A stretch of DNA of 13,569 nt from CAYRML01 sp964425485 (GCA_964425485.1 CAYRML010000038.1:1-13569); one strand, 5' to 3'. Counted from the stretch's first letter, positions 5,717 to 12,889 are shown. Translations and numbers: made by a program. The notes: generated by a model not told the origin, from the letters alone.

Positions 5717-5803
5717 ATAGGAGTGTATGCCACACACCAAAGGATGATTGTAGCTATAGTATATCCCATACACTCCTATTTTGCAATATTAAGAAAGGAG
5801 TGT
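5717..5803 (+). promoter_or_regulatory. Integrase leader with two mutually exclusive hairpins
   Basis: ATAGGAGTGTATG (5717-5729) and CATACACTCCTAT (5767-5779) are a perfect 13-bp inverted repeat with a 37-nt loop. The 3' arm also contains ACACTCCT (5770-5777), fully complementary to AGGAGTGT (5796-5803), which includes the integrase ribosome binding site. In RNA the 3' arm can pair either with the upstream arm (ribosome site free) or with the ribosome site (blocked). A DNA-level role, as repeated binding sites for integrase or excisionase, is the alternative. Confidence 0.55.
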
Positions 5804-5808
5804 TTTTT

Positions 5809-6942
5809 ATGGCTAAATATGTAACAAAATCATTAACTGTCAAGCTTATGGATGGAACGAAAAAAAAGCTAAAAATACGTGGTAAGGATAAGGCTGAAGC
5901 TCAACAAAAATATGACGAAATGAAATTAAAGTATGACATGGGCCTGCTAACCATCAATGGCAATACTATATTTAAAAAATGGTCTGAAACCTGGTTAAAA
6001 ACCTATAAAAAGCCGAAAGTTACAGAGGGAACATATAAGGATATAAAATGTATTGTTAATCGTAATTTTACCGATTATATTGGTGCACTCAAAATGTCTG
6101 AGATAAAAGCAGTCCATTTGCAAAATTGTCTAAATAGAATGGAGGGGAAAAGTAACTCTCATATCAAAAAGGCTCGTATGTATATAAAAAATATAATGCA
6201 AAAGGCTATCATTAATGAAATTATTAATAAAGACCCTTCCCTTTGCATTGAATCCCCTAAAGGCACAGAAGGACACAGAAGGGCCTTAACCGATAAAGAG
6301 ATAGAAATATTCAAGAAGGTTATACCACTTCACCACAGGGGAGCATTCTTTGGTATAATGTTAGCCTGTGGATTAAGGCCACAGGAGGTTAGGGCATTGA
6401 CTTGGGGAGATTTAGATTTGACGGAAGGCAAAGAAACGGTAAAAGTTAAACAAGCAGTTGAATCCAGATCAAAAAATATCAAGGACCCTAAAACAGAATC
6501 AGGATTTCGTGAAATCCCAATAGCTGATTGGTATATCCCTATTATTAAAGAAGTATCTAAAACAAATTCCGTTCTAGTCTTCCCCAACGAATTGGGTAAG
6601 CCATTGGATGAACAAAGATATTTGAAAGGATGGAGTTCTTTTGTTAGGATGATGGATATTGAAGCTGGGGCAAAACTGGAACGCAATAAAATCATTATTC
6701 ACGCTATCGCACAAGACCTTATACCTTATTGTTTAAGACATACCTATGCTACCGATTTAGCAGAAAAAGGTGTTGATATGAAAACAGCTCAATATCTTTT
6801 AGGACATGCCGATATTAGAGTAACCGCAAATATTTATACGCATGTTACAAATAATATGCTTGATAACGCAAGAGACAAAATTAACGGCAAAAAAACGGAT
6901 GGGGACACAGGCGGGACACAAGAAGAAGAAAGGCAAGCATAA
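5809..6942 (+). CDS. int: Phage tyrosine integrase
   Basis: I start at ATG 5809 with AAAGGAGTG 6 bases upstream, not at the GTG at 5800 inside that site. The 377-aa protein has an N-terminal arm-binding domain (about 1-50), a SAM-like core-binding domain (about 51-155) and a C-terminal catalytic domain. Catalytic residues are R190 (CGLRPQE), K228 (DPKTES), R310 (YCLRHTYAT), H333 (LGHADI) and nucleophile Y343 (NIYTHVT). The first position of the HxxR box is Y307 and not His, a substitution I recall as common in Bacillota phage integrases. It reads toward the tRNA-Trp core 14 bp downstream, so it should integrate and, with an excision factor, excise this element at that site. The last codons (GDTGGT) contain a GGGACACA direct repeat that may be DNA binding sites. 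Confidence 0.95.
   Translation: MAKYVTKSLTVKLMDGTKKKLKIRGKDKAEAQQKYDEMKLKYDMGLLTINGNTIFKKWSETWLKTYKKPKVTEGTYKDIKCIVNRNFTDYIGALKMSEIKAVHLQNCLNRMEGKSNSHIKKARMYIKNIMQKAIINEIINKDPSLCIESPKGTEGHRRALTDKEIEIFKKVIPLHHRGAFFGIMLACGLRPQEVRALTWGDLDLTEGKETVKVKQAVESRSKNIKDPKTESGFREIPIADWYIPIIKEVSKTNSVLVFPNELGKPLDEQRYLKGWSSFVRMMDIEAGAKLERNKIIIHAIAQDLIPYCLRHTYATDLAEKGVDMKTAQYLLGHADIRVTANIYTHVTNNMLDNARDKINGKKTDGDTGGTQEEERQA
6902..6920 (+). repeat. GGGACACA direct repeat inside the integrase 3' end
   Basis: GGGACACA occurs at 6902-6909 and 6913-6920, exactly 11 bp apart, 36 bp before the att core. It encodes part of GDTGGT. One-turn spacing next to the core suits arm-type integrase binding sites; this is inference. 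Confidence 0.5.
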
Positions 6943-6955
6943 ACCATAGATCATG

Positions 6956-7005
6956 GTGGACTCCAAATCCATTGGTTGAGGGTTCAAGTCCTTCTGCCCC
7001 TGCCA
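6956..7005 (+). other. attR: 3' part of tRNA-Trp (anticodon CCA)
   Basis: A tRNA 3' segment is intact from the anticodon arm to CCA. The anticodon stem GTGGA/TCCAT (6956-6960, 6968-6972) carries loop CTCCAAA with anticodon CCA (6963-6965). A 5-nt variable region follows, then the T arm GAGGG-TTCAAGT-CCTTC (6978-6994), acceptor strand TGCCCCT (6995-7001), discriminator G and encoded CCA (7003-7005). The matching 5' acceptor AGGGGCA and a D arm are absent upstream, where integrase sequence lies instead. This is what an attR left by integration into a tRNA-Trp gene looks like; the complete tRNA should be at attL, left of the window. Confidence 0.85.
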
Positions 7006-7009
7006 CAAG

Positions 7010-7058
7010 AAAACGCCTGTTAAAAGCCTTGATAAGGGCCAAAAATGGGCGTTTTTTT
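7010..7058 (+). terminator. Rho-independent terminator downstream of the tRNA 3' end
   Basis: AAAACGCC (7010-7017) pairs with GGCGTTTT (7048-7055), with an inner GCCTT/AAGGGC stem, and ends in a run of seven T. It starts five bases after the CCA and was probably the terminator of the tRNA-Trp transcript before integration. It now stops transcripts leaving the integrase. Confidence 0.7.
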
Positions 7059-7070
7059 ATGTTTTTAAGC

Positions 7071-7119
7071 CCCCTAAAAGTGTAAATTTAGGGATATTTA
7101 GGGGACACTTAGTGACACT
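7071..7119. repeat. Cluster of TTTAGGG and GGGACAC repeats downstream of the att core
   Basis: CCCCTAAA (7071-7078) is the inverse of TTTAGGGG (7097-7104). ATTTAGGG occurs at 7086-7093 and 7096-7103, and GGGACACT (7102-7109) is followed by GTGACACT (7112-7119) at 10-bp spacing. The GGGACAC word also occurs twice at the integrase 3' end. The layout looks like protein-binding half-sites on one DNA face, as in integrase arm regions, although this side of the core should be bacterial. Confidence 0.45.
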
Positions 7120-7180
7120 CTTTTTAAAACATAAAAAATATAGGCCAAGAACAGGCATACATAACATCTTATAAATATAA

Positions 7181-7351
7181 ATTTTCCGCCATAACGACCC
7201 CCAGACGCTAATACCTTTCGGTTCTGGTCAAAAAACCATAGGCGATGAAAAAGATCTGCATAAATGCGAAATACTAAACGCACTTTATAGAGCCGATAAA
7301 TTAACGGCAAAGAGCCAAATTCTTGCCAAGCTGGTTCATAAGAAAAAATAG
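7181..7351 (+). pseudogene. Possible C-terminal gene fragment, 56 codons, no start
   Basis: Between a TAA at 7178 and a TAG at 7349 an open + strand frame reads NDPQTLIPFGSGQKTIGDEK and then a helical, Lys-rich tail ending in ILAKLVHKKK. The composition is like a real protein C-terminus, and the frame contains no ATG, GTG or TTG start with a ribosome site. I do not recognise the family. It may be the tail of a gene disrupted by an earlier integration or deletion at this tRNA. The opposite-strand frame of 92 codons over the same DNA is less protein-like. Apart from this, 7120-7400 shows nothing. Confidence 0.4.
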
Positions 7352-7403
7352 CTATAGTTGCTGCCATGTACGACATATAAAGCGGTCTAATCAGAATTCT
7401 ATA

Positions 7404-7437
7404 ATAAAAAGAAGAGGTATTTACCTCTTCTTTTTTG
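7404..7437. terminator. Bidirectional terminator at the end of the por operon
   Basis: GAAGAGGTA (7411-7419) and TACCTCTTC (7422-7430) form a perfect stem, flanked by A-rich sequence on the left and six T on the right. It therefore works as a terminator in both directions. On the - strand it directly follows the porB stop and ends the six-gene operon. Confidence 0.88.
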
Positions 7438-8379
7438 CTATTTAGGATATATTTGCCGTTTTTTAAGCATTTCCAAATCTTCCATCAATTCTTTAGCGAT
7501 TTGTTCCAGCAACAAGTCGCGATCAGGTGAGTTTTTCAGATGCTTGAAGCGCCCTTGCGGCAACAGATATTCTGCTAATGATGTGGGCTGGACTTTGCCT
7601 TCCGCCAGCCTTTTTGTCGGACCGTTAAATGTGGTTATGGCGCCATATTCAGCCTCATACAAAGCCCAGCAGCCGCTGGTGACGGCCATACGGCTCAATT
7701 TGACCATTTCCGAGGAAGGAAACTTCCAGCCTGTATGGCAGGGAGCCAGTATTTCTATATAGCGGAAACCTTTGGTATTTTTGGCTTTGACCAACTTATC
7801 ATATAAGTCAGCCGGATAAGCTACTGAGGCCGTAGCCATATAGGGGATTTTATGATCCATCATCAAAAGCGGCATGTTTTTACGTGCTTCCTGCTTGCCG
7901 CCTGGCGTAGTAGTGGTCGAGGCATAGCGCGGTGTGGCGCCGCTTCTCTGTACGCCAGTATTACTGTAAGCCTCATTATTATAGCAAATATAAATGAAAT
8001 CATCATTTCTTTCTGCTGCAGCTGATATGGCCTGCAAACCTATATCATAAGTGCCGCCATCACCGATCCAGGCAAATACCAGTGGTTTTTCTACCTGTAA
8101 TTTGCCTTTTTTCTCCAGACTTTCCAAAGCATAGGTCATGCCTGCCGCAGAAGAACCAGCCGTGGCGAAGCAAATATTCAATATAGGATAGTTGAAGGAG
8201 GACTTAGGCAATAAGCCGATAGAAGCTACTGTGCAGGAAGGTGTCATCAAGCAGATAGCATTGGGGCCGAAAGCTTTACCCACGATGCGCAAAGCTGCAG
8301 TGGCCGGACAACCTCCGCAAGCTCCCCCACCCTGCATCACAACCTCGTTGCGTGGGAAATCTTTGATTGCTGTAGCCAT
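7438..8379 (-). CDS. porB: 2-oxoacid (pyruvate-type):ferredoxin oxidoreductase, beta subunit
   Basis: This 313-aa subunit binds thiamine diphosphate and one [4Fe-4S] cluster. It converts a 2-oxoacid and CoA to acyl-CoA, CO2 and reduced ferredoxin, or the reverse, in the cytoplasm. The TPP signature is GDGGTYDIG (106-114) with NNEAYSNTGVQRSGATP downstream, the pattern of PorB. Cluster cysteines are C21 and C24 (ACGGC), C49 (TPSC) and C214 (PCHTGW). It is the last gene of the operon, one base after the porA stop, with GGAGGG 7 bases before the ATG. The motif set is closest to pyruvate enzymes, but relatives acting on 2-oxoisovalerate or other oxoacids share it. Confidence 0.92.
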   Translation of the reverse strand: MATAIKDFPRNEVVMQGGGACGGCPATAALRIVGKAFGPNAICLMTPSCTVASIGLLPKSSFNYPILNICFATAGSSAAGMTYALESLEKKGKLQVEKPLVFAWIGDGGTYDIGLQAISAAAERNDDFIYICYNNEAYSNTGVQRSGATPRYASTTTTPGGKQEARKNMPLLMMDHKIPYMATASVAYPADLYDKLVKAKNTKGFRYIEILAPCHTGWKFPSSEMVKLSRMAVTSGCWALYEAEYGAITTFNGPTKRLAEGKVQPTSLAEYLLPQGRFKHLKNSPDRDLLLEQIAKELMEDLEMLKKRQIYPK

Positions 8380-9501
8380 TTATCTCCCTCCTTCTATGAG
8401 CTTTTTCACTTCATCTGCCATATAGCGATAGTTAAGATCCGTACCGCCGATACCCATGATCTTATTATAAATTTTCACTTTATCTCCCCTGCCATAAAGC
8501 GCCGACTGAGCTTCCGCATACAAAATGCCGGAATCCATACCAAAAGCATAGTTCCTGTCCAGAACCACCAGTTTGCTGCCATCGGGCAGTAAAGCGGACA
8601 ATTCCTGTTTGGGGAAAGGCCGATAGACACGCAAACGCAGCGAGCCGACTTTGAGGCCTTGCTGGCGCAAAAGATCAACAGCCAAATGCATTTCCGCCGC
8701 CATGGAACCCATGGAGAGCACAAAAATCTCGGCGTCTTCGCATTGATAAGTTTCGAACAGATCGCCGTTCCACATGCCGGTAGCATCTTTATAATCTTCG
8801 GCAGNNNNNNNNNNTTTTGCTGCCATATTGGCGTCTTGTAACTGCTGACGATACATAGAATAGTAATCGGGTGGCGTCACGGCAGCATAAGCCACAGGGT
8901 TTTGGGTATCAAACTGCCATTCTGTTTTTAAGGGCGGCAAATAGGCATCAATTATTTCCTGATCCGGTATCTGTACCGCCATGGTGCAATGCGAGAGTAC
9001 GAAGCCATCAAAATTGACCATTACAGGCAAATGTATTTCTTCAGCCACTTTATAGGCCTGAATGATAGTGTTATAGATTTCCTGTAAGGAGGCGCAATAA
9101 TATTGCAGCCAGCCGGTATCGCGCTGAGCCAGTGAGTCTTGATGATCGACCCAGATTGTCCAAGGCGCGAATACGGCACGATTGACATTGGCCATAACTA
9201 CCGGCAAGCGGCAACCGGAGGCCATATGTAATACCTCGTGCATATATAAAAGGCCTTGAGAGGAAGTTGCCGTAAAGGTACGGGCGCCGACAGTGGCCGC
9301 GGCCACGCAAGCGGCCATTGCGCTATGTTCGCCTTCCACCGGCAAAAAGCGGCAATCCAGCTGGCCTTTTTCGACCAAGGTAGCCACTTCCTCCACGATG
9401 CTGGTCTGAGGGGTTATGGGATAGGCAGCAACCATATCCACCTTTGCGCTTTTGACTGCCTGAGATACGATATGACAGCCCTTATCGAGTATGGTTTTCA
9501 T
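8380..9501 (-). CDS. porA: 2-oxoacid (pyruvate-type):ferredoxin oxidoreductase, alpha subunit (contains assembly gap)
   Basis: This is the pyrimidine-binding and core alpha subunit. Family motifs are AYPITPQTSIVEEV (25-38), VEGEHSAMAA (55-64), TATSSQGLLYMHEVLHMASG (77-96) and APWTIWVDHQDSLAQRDTGW, then EDAEIFVLSMGS after the gap. A run of 10 N at 8805-8814 replaces about three or four codons. The frame is open on both sides, and the spacing from the upstream AAK to the downstream LFETYQCEDA is close to that in other PorA proteins as I remember them, so the gap size is roughly right. The ATG overlaps the porD stop (ATGA). It forms a four-subunit complex with PorB, PorD and PorG. Confidence 0.92.
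   Translation of the reverse strand: MKTILDKGCHIVSQAVKSAKVDMVAAYPITPQTSIVEEVATLVEKGQLDCRFLPVEGEHSAMAACVAAATVGARTFTATSSQGLLYMHEVLHMASGCRLPVVMANVNRAVFAPWTIWVDHQDSLAQRDTGWLQYYCASLQEIYNTIIQAYKVAEEIHLPVMVNFDGFVLSHCTMAVQIPDQEIIDAYLPPLKTEWQFDTQNPVAYAAVTPPDYYSMYRQQLQDANMAAKXXXXAEDYKDATGMWNGDLFETYQCEDAEIFVLSMGSMAAEMHLAVDLLRQQGLKVGSLRLRVYRPFPKQELSALLPDGSKLVVLDRNYAFGMDSGILYAEAQSALYGRGDKVKIYNKIMGIGGTDLNYRYMADEVKKLIEGGR
8805..8814. other. Assembly gap, 10 N, inside porA
   Basis: Ten unknown bases interrupt porA. The reading frame happens to be maintained across them, but the true gap length is unknown. Confidence 1.
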
Positions 9502-9767
9502 TCTTCACCGGCCTCCCTCACCATTGTAATAGCTTTGGCCGGGCATTCTTCGGCACAGACGCCGCAACCTTTGCAATATTTATAGTTGATCTCCAAAGTA
9601 TCTCTGTCAATAACCCCATCAGGACAATAGATCCAGCATAAAAGGCATTTTGTGCATTTTTCTCTGTCCACGACCGGTCTGCTGAAGCGCCAGGAGCCGG
9701 TATCTCCGCCGGCGCCATGCAAGGGATAGGAAACGGGGTAGATTTCCGCATATTTTTTATCTGCCAT
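9498..9767 (-). CDS. porD: 2-oxoacid:ferredoxin oxidoreductase, delta (ferredoxin-like) subunit
   Basis: This 89-aa subunit has two [4Fe-4S] motifs: C38-x2-C41-x2-C44-x3-C48-P (CTKCLLCWIYCP) and C65-x2-C68-x2-C71-x3-C75-P (CKGCGVCAEECP). It carries electrons from the TPP and cluster site of PorB to external ferredoxin. The N-terminal part, ending GDTGSWRFSRPV, is the standard lead-in of PorD proteins. It follows porG by two bases, with GGAGGGG 7 bases before the ATG, and overlaps porA by 4 bp. Confidence 0.93.
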   Translation of the reverse strand: MADKKYAEIYPVSYPLHGAGGDTGSWRFSRPVVDREKCTKCLLCWIYCPDGVIDRDTLEINYKYCKGCGVCAEECPAKAITMVREAGEE

Positions 9768-9769
9768 TT

Positions 9770-10321
9770 TTAACCCCTCCCCTGCATAATTTCATAGGCT
9801 TTAGCTGCAACTTGGGCGCTTTTGGTGCCGATTTCTCCCGGCCATTTTTCCATAATGACCTCTTGAATCTTATCCAGAGGCAAACCAATGGCATAGCCGA
9901 AAGCGCCAAAAGAAGGCACATTCACAGACGGCACATCCATGATAATAAGGCCATTATCAACCGCCAAACCGGTGATATCAATAATCTTGATATCAAGATT
10001 GCTGTATTGGGTCGGGATATCATCTTTATTGACGGCATTGAGTATAATTTGGGAATCATCTTTCAAACCCTGTTCTGCCATCATATCAAGCAATTTACTG
10101 CTTAAGACCAAAACCAAATCCGGTTGGTAGCTTTGGCTGCGGGCCCAAATTTCATTATCGTCTATGCGGACTGCCGCCACCACGGGGGCTCCTCTTCTTT
10201 CTACACCAAAACTAGGCAAAGCTTGTACCTGTTTGCCGGTCTTCAGCGCTGCGGCGGCCAGCATTTGTGCCAAGGTAACTATCCCCTGTCCGCCATAGCC
10301 ATGAATTCTCATTTCTAACAT
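9770..10321 (-). CDS. porG: 2-oxoacid:ferredoxin oxidoreductase, gamma subunit
   Basis: This 183-aa gamma subunit has the family start GYGGQGIVTLAQMLA (8-22), the VQALPSFGVERRGAPVVAAVRI block (32-53), and a C-terminal IGLPLDKIQEVI region. It completes the CoA-binding and structural part of the four-subunit enzyme. It is the first of the four por genes and lies 27 bases after the isomerase-like gene, with AGAGGTG 5 bases before the ATG. The gamma-delta-alpha-beta order is the usual one for the four-subunit POR/VOR type. Confidence 0.92.
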   Translation of the reverse strand: MLEMRIHGYGGQGIVTLAQMLAAAALKTGKQVQALPSFGVERRGAPVVAAVRIDDNEIWARSQSYQPDLVLVLSSKLLDMMAEQGLKDDSQIILNAVNKDDIPTQYSNLDIKIIDITGLAVDNGLIIMDVPSVNVPSFGAFGYAIGLPLDKIQEVIMEKWPGEIGTKSAQVAAKAYEIMQGRG

Positions 10322-10348
10322 TTTTACACCTCTTTATTTAATATCGGA

Positions 10349-11152
10349 TTATATATTTGATTTAACATAATTAATAAATTGCGGGAAAACGATACCGGGT
10401 TCGCTTAAATTTATCTTCCAGCGTTTGACCCACTCTAAAGCAACATAACCGTCATATCCGTCCTCCTTGAGGATTTGTAGCACAGTTCTGTTAGGCACAT
10501 CACCCTCGCCCATCATTTTATAGACGGTGCGGCCTTTGGCCATGACGGAATCTTTCATATGAAGATAGTGCAGATATGGTTTAATATTTTTATAGGTGAT
10601 TTGCGGATCCTCTAAACAATAGCGGTAAGGATGATGAACGTCCCATAAGACACCGGCCTGGGGCTTTTTTATATAGGCCATGATTTCTGCCGTTAGGGAA
10701 GAATCGGAAAAAACGCCATTGGTTTCCAAAAGTACGCAGACATTTTTCCCATCGGCATAATCAGCTAATGCAGATAGGTTTTCCGCCACAAAATCCACAT
10801 CGATATCACAGATCGGCTGCGGCGTCTCATCTCCTAAAACGCGGATAAAAGGCACTCCTAAAGATTCAGCCAGATCGATATATTCACGACCGATTTCCAT
10901 TTGCGTTTCGACCTCTTCTTTATCAAATAAATATACGGATGAAGCTAGACAGGAAATTTCTAACCCCATATCAGCCAATTTCTTTTTGGTAGCACTTATA
11001 TTTTCCTTATCAAAATATTTGATTCTGGGCGCATAAAGTTCCCGACCTATACCGCGAACTTCCACACCGTCATAACCCAAATCTTTGGCTACGGCGATAA
11101 TATCACCCCATTCCCAAGTTGGACAACCCAAAGTGGAAAATGCAAATTTCAT
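10349..11152 (-). CDS. Sugar phosphate isomerase/epimerase-like TIM-barrel protein
   Basis: This 267-aa protein belongs to the xylose isomerase-like TIM-barrel (AP endonuclease 2) superfamily. It starts KFAFSTLGCP and has LGYDGVEVRG at strand 2. Probable divalent metal ligands are E143 (LLETNG), D171 with H173/H174 (WDVHHP), H198 (LHMKD) and E240 (ALEW). Members isomerise or epimerise sugars, sugar phosphates, inosose or hydroxypyruvate; the substrate cannot be read from the sequence. It lies between an acyl-CoA ligase and the por genes in one operon (22 and 27-base gaps), which is an unusual partner set. The ATG has AAGGAGG 7 bases upstream. Confidence 0.82.
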   Translation of the reverse strand: MKFAFSTLGCPTWEWGDIIAVAKDLGYDGVEVRGIGRELYAPRIKYFDKENISATKKKLADMGLEISCLASSVYLFDKEEVETQMEIGREYIDLAESLGVPFIRVLGDETPQPICDIDVDFVAENLSALADYADGKNVCVLLETNGVFSDSSLTAEIMAYIKKPQAGVLWDVHHPYRYCLEDPQITYKNIKPYLHYLHMKDSVMAKGRTVYKMMGEGDVPNRTVLQILKEDGYDGYVALEWVKRWKINLSEPGIVFPQFINYVKSNI

Positions 11153-11174
11153 TTTCTTACCTCCTTAATGGGTT

Positions 11175-12842
11175 CTAAGCTGTTTCAGTGCTATCAGTAT
11201 CTTGTAATTGCAGTTCTTCTATTGCCATTTCTCGCAGTTTAAATTTTTGGATTTTGCCGCTTGCTGTCATGGGTAGGGCATCGATAAAGCTTACATATCT
11301 GGGAACTTTATGGCGGGCCATATTGGCTCTGACATAGTTTTTAATATCATCAGCGGTTAAATCCACACCTTCCCTGGGGATTATGTAGGCCATGATTTCT
11401 TCGCCATATTCCTTGCTGGGTACACCGATAATCTGCACATCCCTAACCCCAGGATGGGTATAAATAAAATCTTCGATTTCCTTAGGATAAATATTCTCGC
11501 CGCCGCGGATAATCATATCCTTAATGCGGCCGGTGACCATAAAATAGCCGTTATCGCACTTAACACCGATATCGCCTGAATGCAGCCAGCCATCCGGTTC
11601 GATGGCCCTGGCTGTTGCTTCCGGCATCTTATAATAGCCCTTCATGATGTTGTAACCGCGAATCATGATTTCGCCCGGCGTATTGGGCGGCAAATCTACC
11701 CCTGTTTCAGGATCCGTGATCTTGACCTCGATATGCGGCAGAGGTCTGCCTATAGTAGAGACCTTCAGCTCTACGGAATCCTCGGTCCTTGTCTGGCAGC
11801 ATCCTGGCGAAGATTCGGTCAATCCGAAGACAATGGTAATGTCCGGCATATGCATTTGCTCCATGGTTTGTTGCATGACTTTCACCGGGCAGGGCGATCC
11901 GGCCATGATGCCGGTACGCAGGCTGGAAAAGTCAAATTCCTTAAATTGTGGATGCTCCAGTATGGCAATGAACATGGTAGGTACACCATGGACAGCTGTG
12001 CATTTTTCATTTTGTATGGCTTTCATGACAACAAGAGGTTGATAATAGTTTATGGGAACCATGGTTGTGGCATGGGTCACAGAGGCCATAATGGACAGGA
12101 CCATGCCAAAGCAATGGAAAAACGGCACTGGTATGCATAGCTTGTCTTTTTCCGTAAATTTCATGCAGTCACCAATACTTTTGCCATTGTTGACAATATT
12201 ATGATGAGTCAGCATCACACCTTTGGGGAAGCCGGTGGTGCCGGAAGTATATTGCATATTAACTACATCATGAATGTCTAAAGAACTTTGTATGGTAGCC
12301 AAATCCTCATCAGAAATATCTTTGGCCATGTCATAAAGATCATTCCAGTTGAACATACCGGCAGGAGTATTATCACCGACATAGATCACATTTTTCAGAC
12401 AAGGCAAATTGGGGAAGTTGCTTTCCCCCGGCTTTTCCGCTGCCAATTGCGGATGCAGTTTGTTTAATATTTCCACATAATTGCTGTCTTTGAAGCCGTC
12501 TATCAAGACTAAAGTCATAGAATCGCTCTGTTTCAAGAGATATTCAAGCTCAAATACCTTATAGTTGGTGTTAACAGTGACCATGACAGCACCGATCTTA
12601 GCGGTGGCAAACATGACCAAAAGCCATTGAGGATAATTTGTGGCCCAAATAGCTACATGATCACCCTTTTTTATGCCCATGGCCAAAAGACCTTTGGCCA
12701 CCTCATTACAATCATCGCGGAATTCGCTATATGTTTTTCTGTATGGACGGTCAGTATAAAGCACCCCATCATGATCGGGATATTTTTCTGCTACTTGATC
12801 CAAAAGATCTCCCAAGGTTATTTCCCACAGTGGCTCTATCAA
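11175..12842 (-). CDS. AMP-forming acyl-CoA ligase (fatty-acyl-CoA synthetase-like)
   Basis: The enzyme activates a carboxylic acid with ATP and CoA through an acyl-adenylate. Motifs are the P-loop YTSGTTGFPKG (about 198-208), VFGLTESSP, GWLHSGDIG, GRIKDMIIRGGENIYPKEIED and the catalytic lysine about residue 530 in PMTASGKIQKF. I place the start at TTG 12842, giving 555 aa: GGAGGAG lies 6 bases upstream of it, whereas a GTG at 12863 would put that ribosome site inside the gene. It has no targeting signal. It is the first gene of the operon leading to porGDAB. The overall sequence is like medium or long-chain fatty-acyl-CoA synthetases; aryl or branched short-chain acids are possible substrates too. 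Confidence 0.9.
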   Translation of the reverse strand: MIEPLWEITLGDLLDQVAEKYPDHDGVLYTDRPYRKTYSEFRDDCNEVAKGLLAMGIKKGDHVAIWATNYPQWLLVMFATAKIGAVMVTVNTNYKVFELEYLLKQSDSMTLVLIDGFKDSNYVEILNKLHPQLAAEKPGESNFPNLPCLKNVIYVGDNTPAGMFNWNDLYDMAKDISDEDLATIQSSLDIHDVVNMQYTSGTTGFPKGVMLTHHNIVNNGKSIGDCMKFTEKDKLCIPVPFFHCFGMVLSIMASVTHATTMVPINYYQPLVVMKAIQNEKCTAVHGVPTMFIAILEHPQFKEFDFSSLRTGIMAGSPCPVKVMQQTMEQMHMPDITIVFGLTESSPGCCQTRTEDSVELKVSTIGRPLPHIEVKITDPETGVDLPPNTPGEIMIRGYNIMKGYYKMPEATARAIEPDGWLHSGDIGVKCDNGYFMVTGRIKDMIIRGGENIYPKEIEDFIYTHPGVRDVQIIGVPSKEYGEEIMAYIIPREGVDLTADDIKNYVRANMARHKVPRYVSFIDALPMTASGKIQKFKLREMAIEELQLQDTDSTETA

Positions 12843-12889
12843 ATAATTCTCCTCCCTTTGCACAACAACATGGCAATATTCAATATTTA

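Larger units (their letters stand above)
1..7005. mobile_element. Integrated temperate phage or related element, integrase-side end (left part outside window)
   Basis: The region contains a divergent repressor/Cro switch, a tyrosine integrase reading toward a tRNA 3' end, and an early replication and recombination operon of helicase, DUF669-like protein, Sak4-like ATPase and Cas4-like nuclease. This is the normal organisation of Bacillota siphophage early and lysogeny modules. The right boundary is the tRNA-Trp 3' segment ending at 7005. The left boundary, structural genes and lysis genes are not in the window, so an integrative element that borrowed phage modules cannot be excluded. Confidence 0.85.

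Noticed and set aside
5730..5766. Independent integrase promoter in the hairpin loop (TATAGT at 5755-5760)
   Set aside because: No recognisable -35 at the right distance and no extended -10; kept only as a possibility within the leader finding.
6920..7005. A complete tRNA-Trp gene
   Set aside because: The bases upstream of 6956 do not form a D arm or the AGGGGCA acceptor strand; only the 3' part is present.
6799..7008. 69-codon - strand ORF over the integrase end and tRNA segment
   Set aside because: It is antisense to the integrase catalytic end and to the tRNA, with no ribosome site; a shadow frame.
2929..7094. Shared 14-mer TGTAAATTTAGGGA (minus at 2929-2942, plus at 7081-7094)
   Set aside because: One 14-base match in 13.5 kb of AT-rich DNA is close to chance expectation and the flanks do not match.
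7098..7376. 92-codon ORF on the - strand between the att site and the por terminator
   Set aside because: No ribosome site, composition rich in Phe/Tyr/Arg without pattern, and it covers the repeat cluster and the more protein-like + strand frame.
11580..12140. 186-codon + strand ORF
   Set aside because: Lies wholly antisense to the well-supported acyl-CoA ligase; His/Arg-rich composition typical of a shadow.
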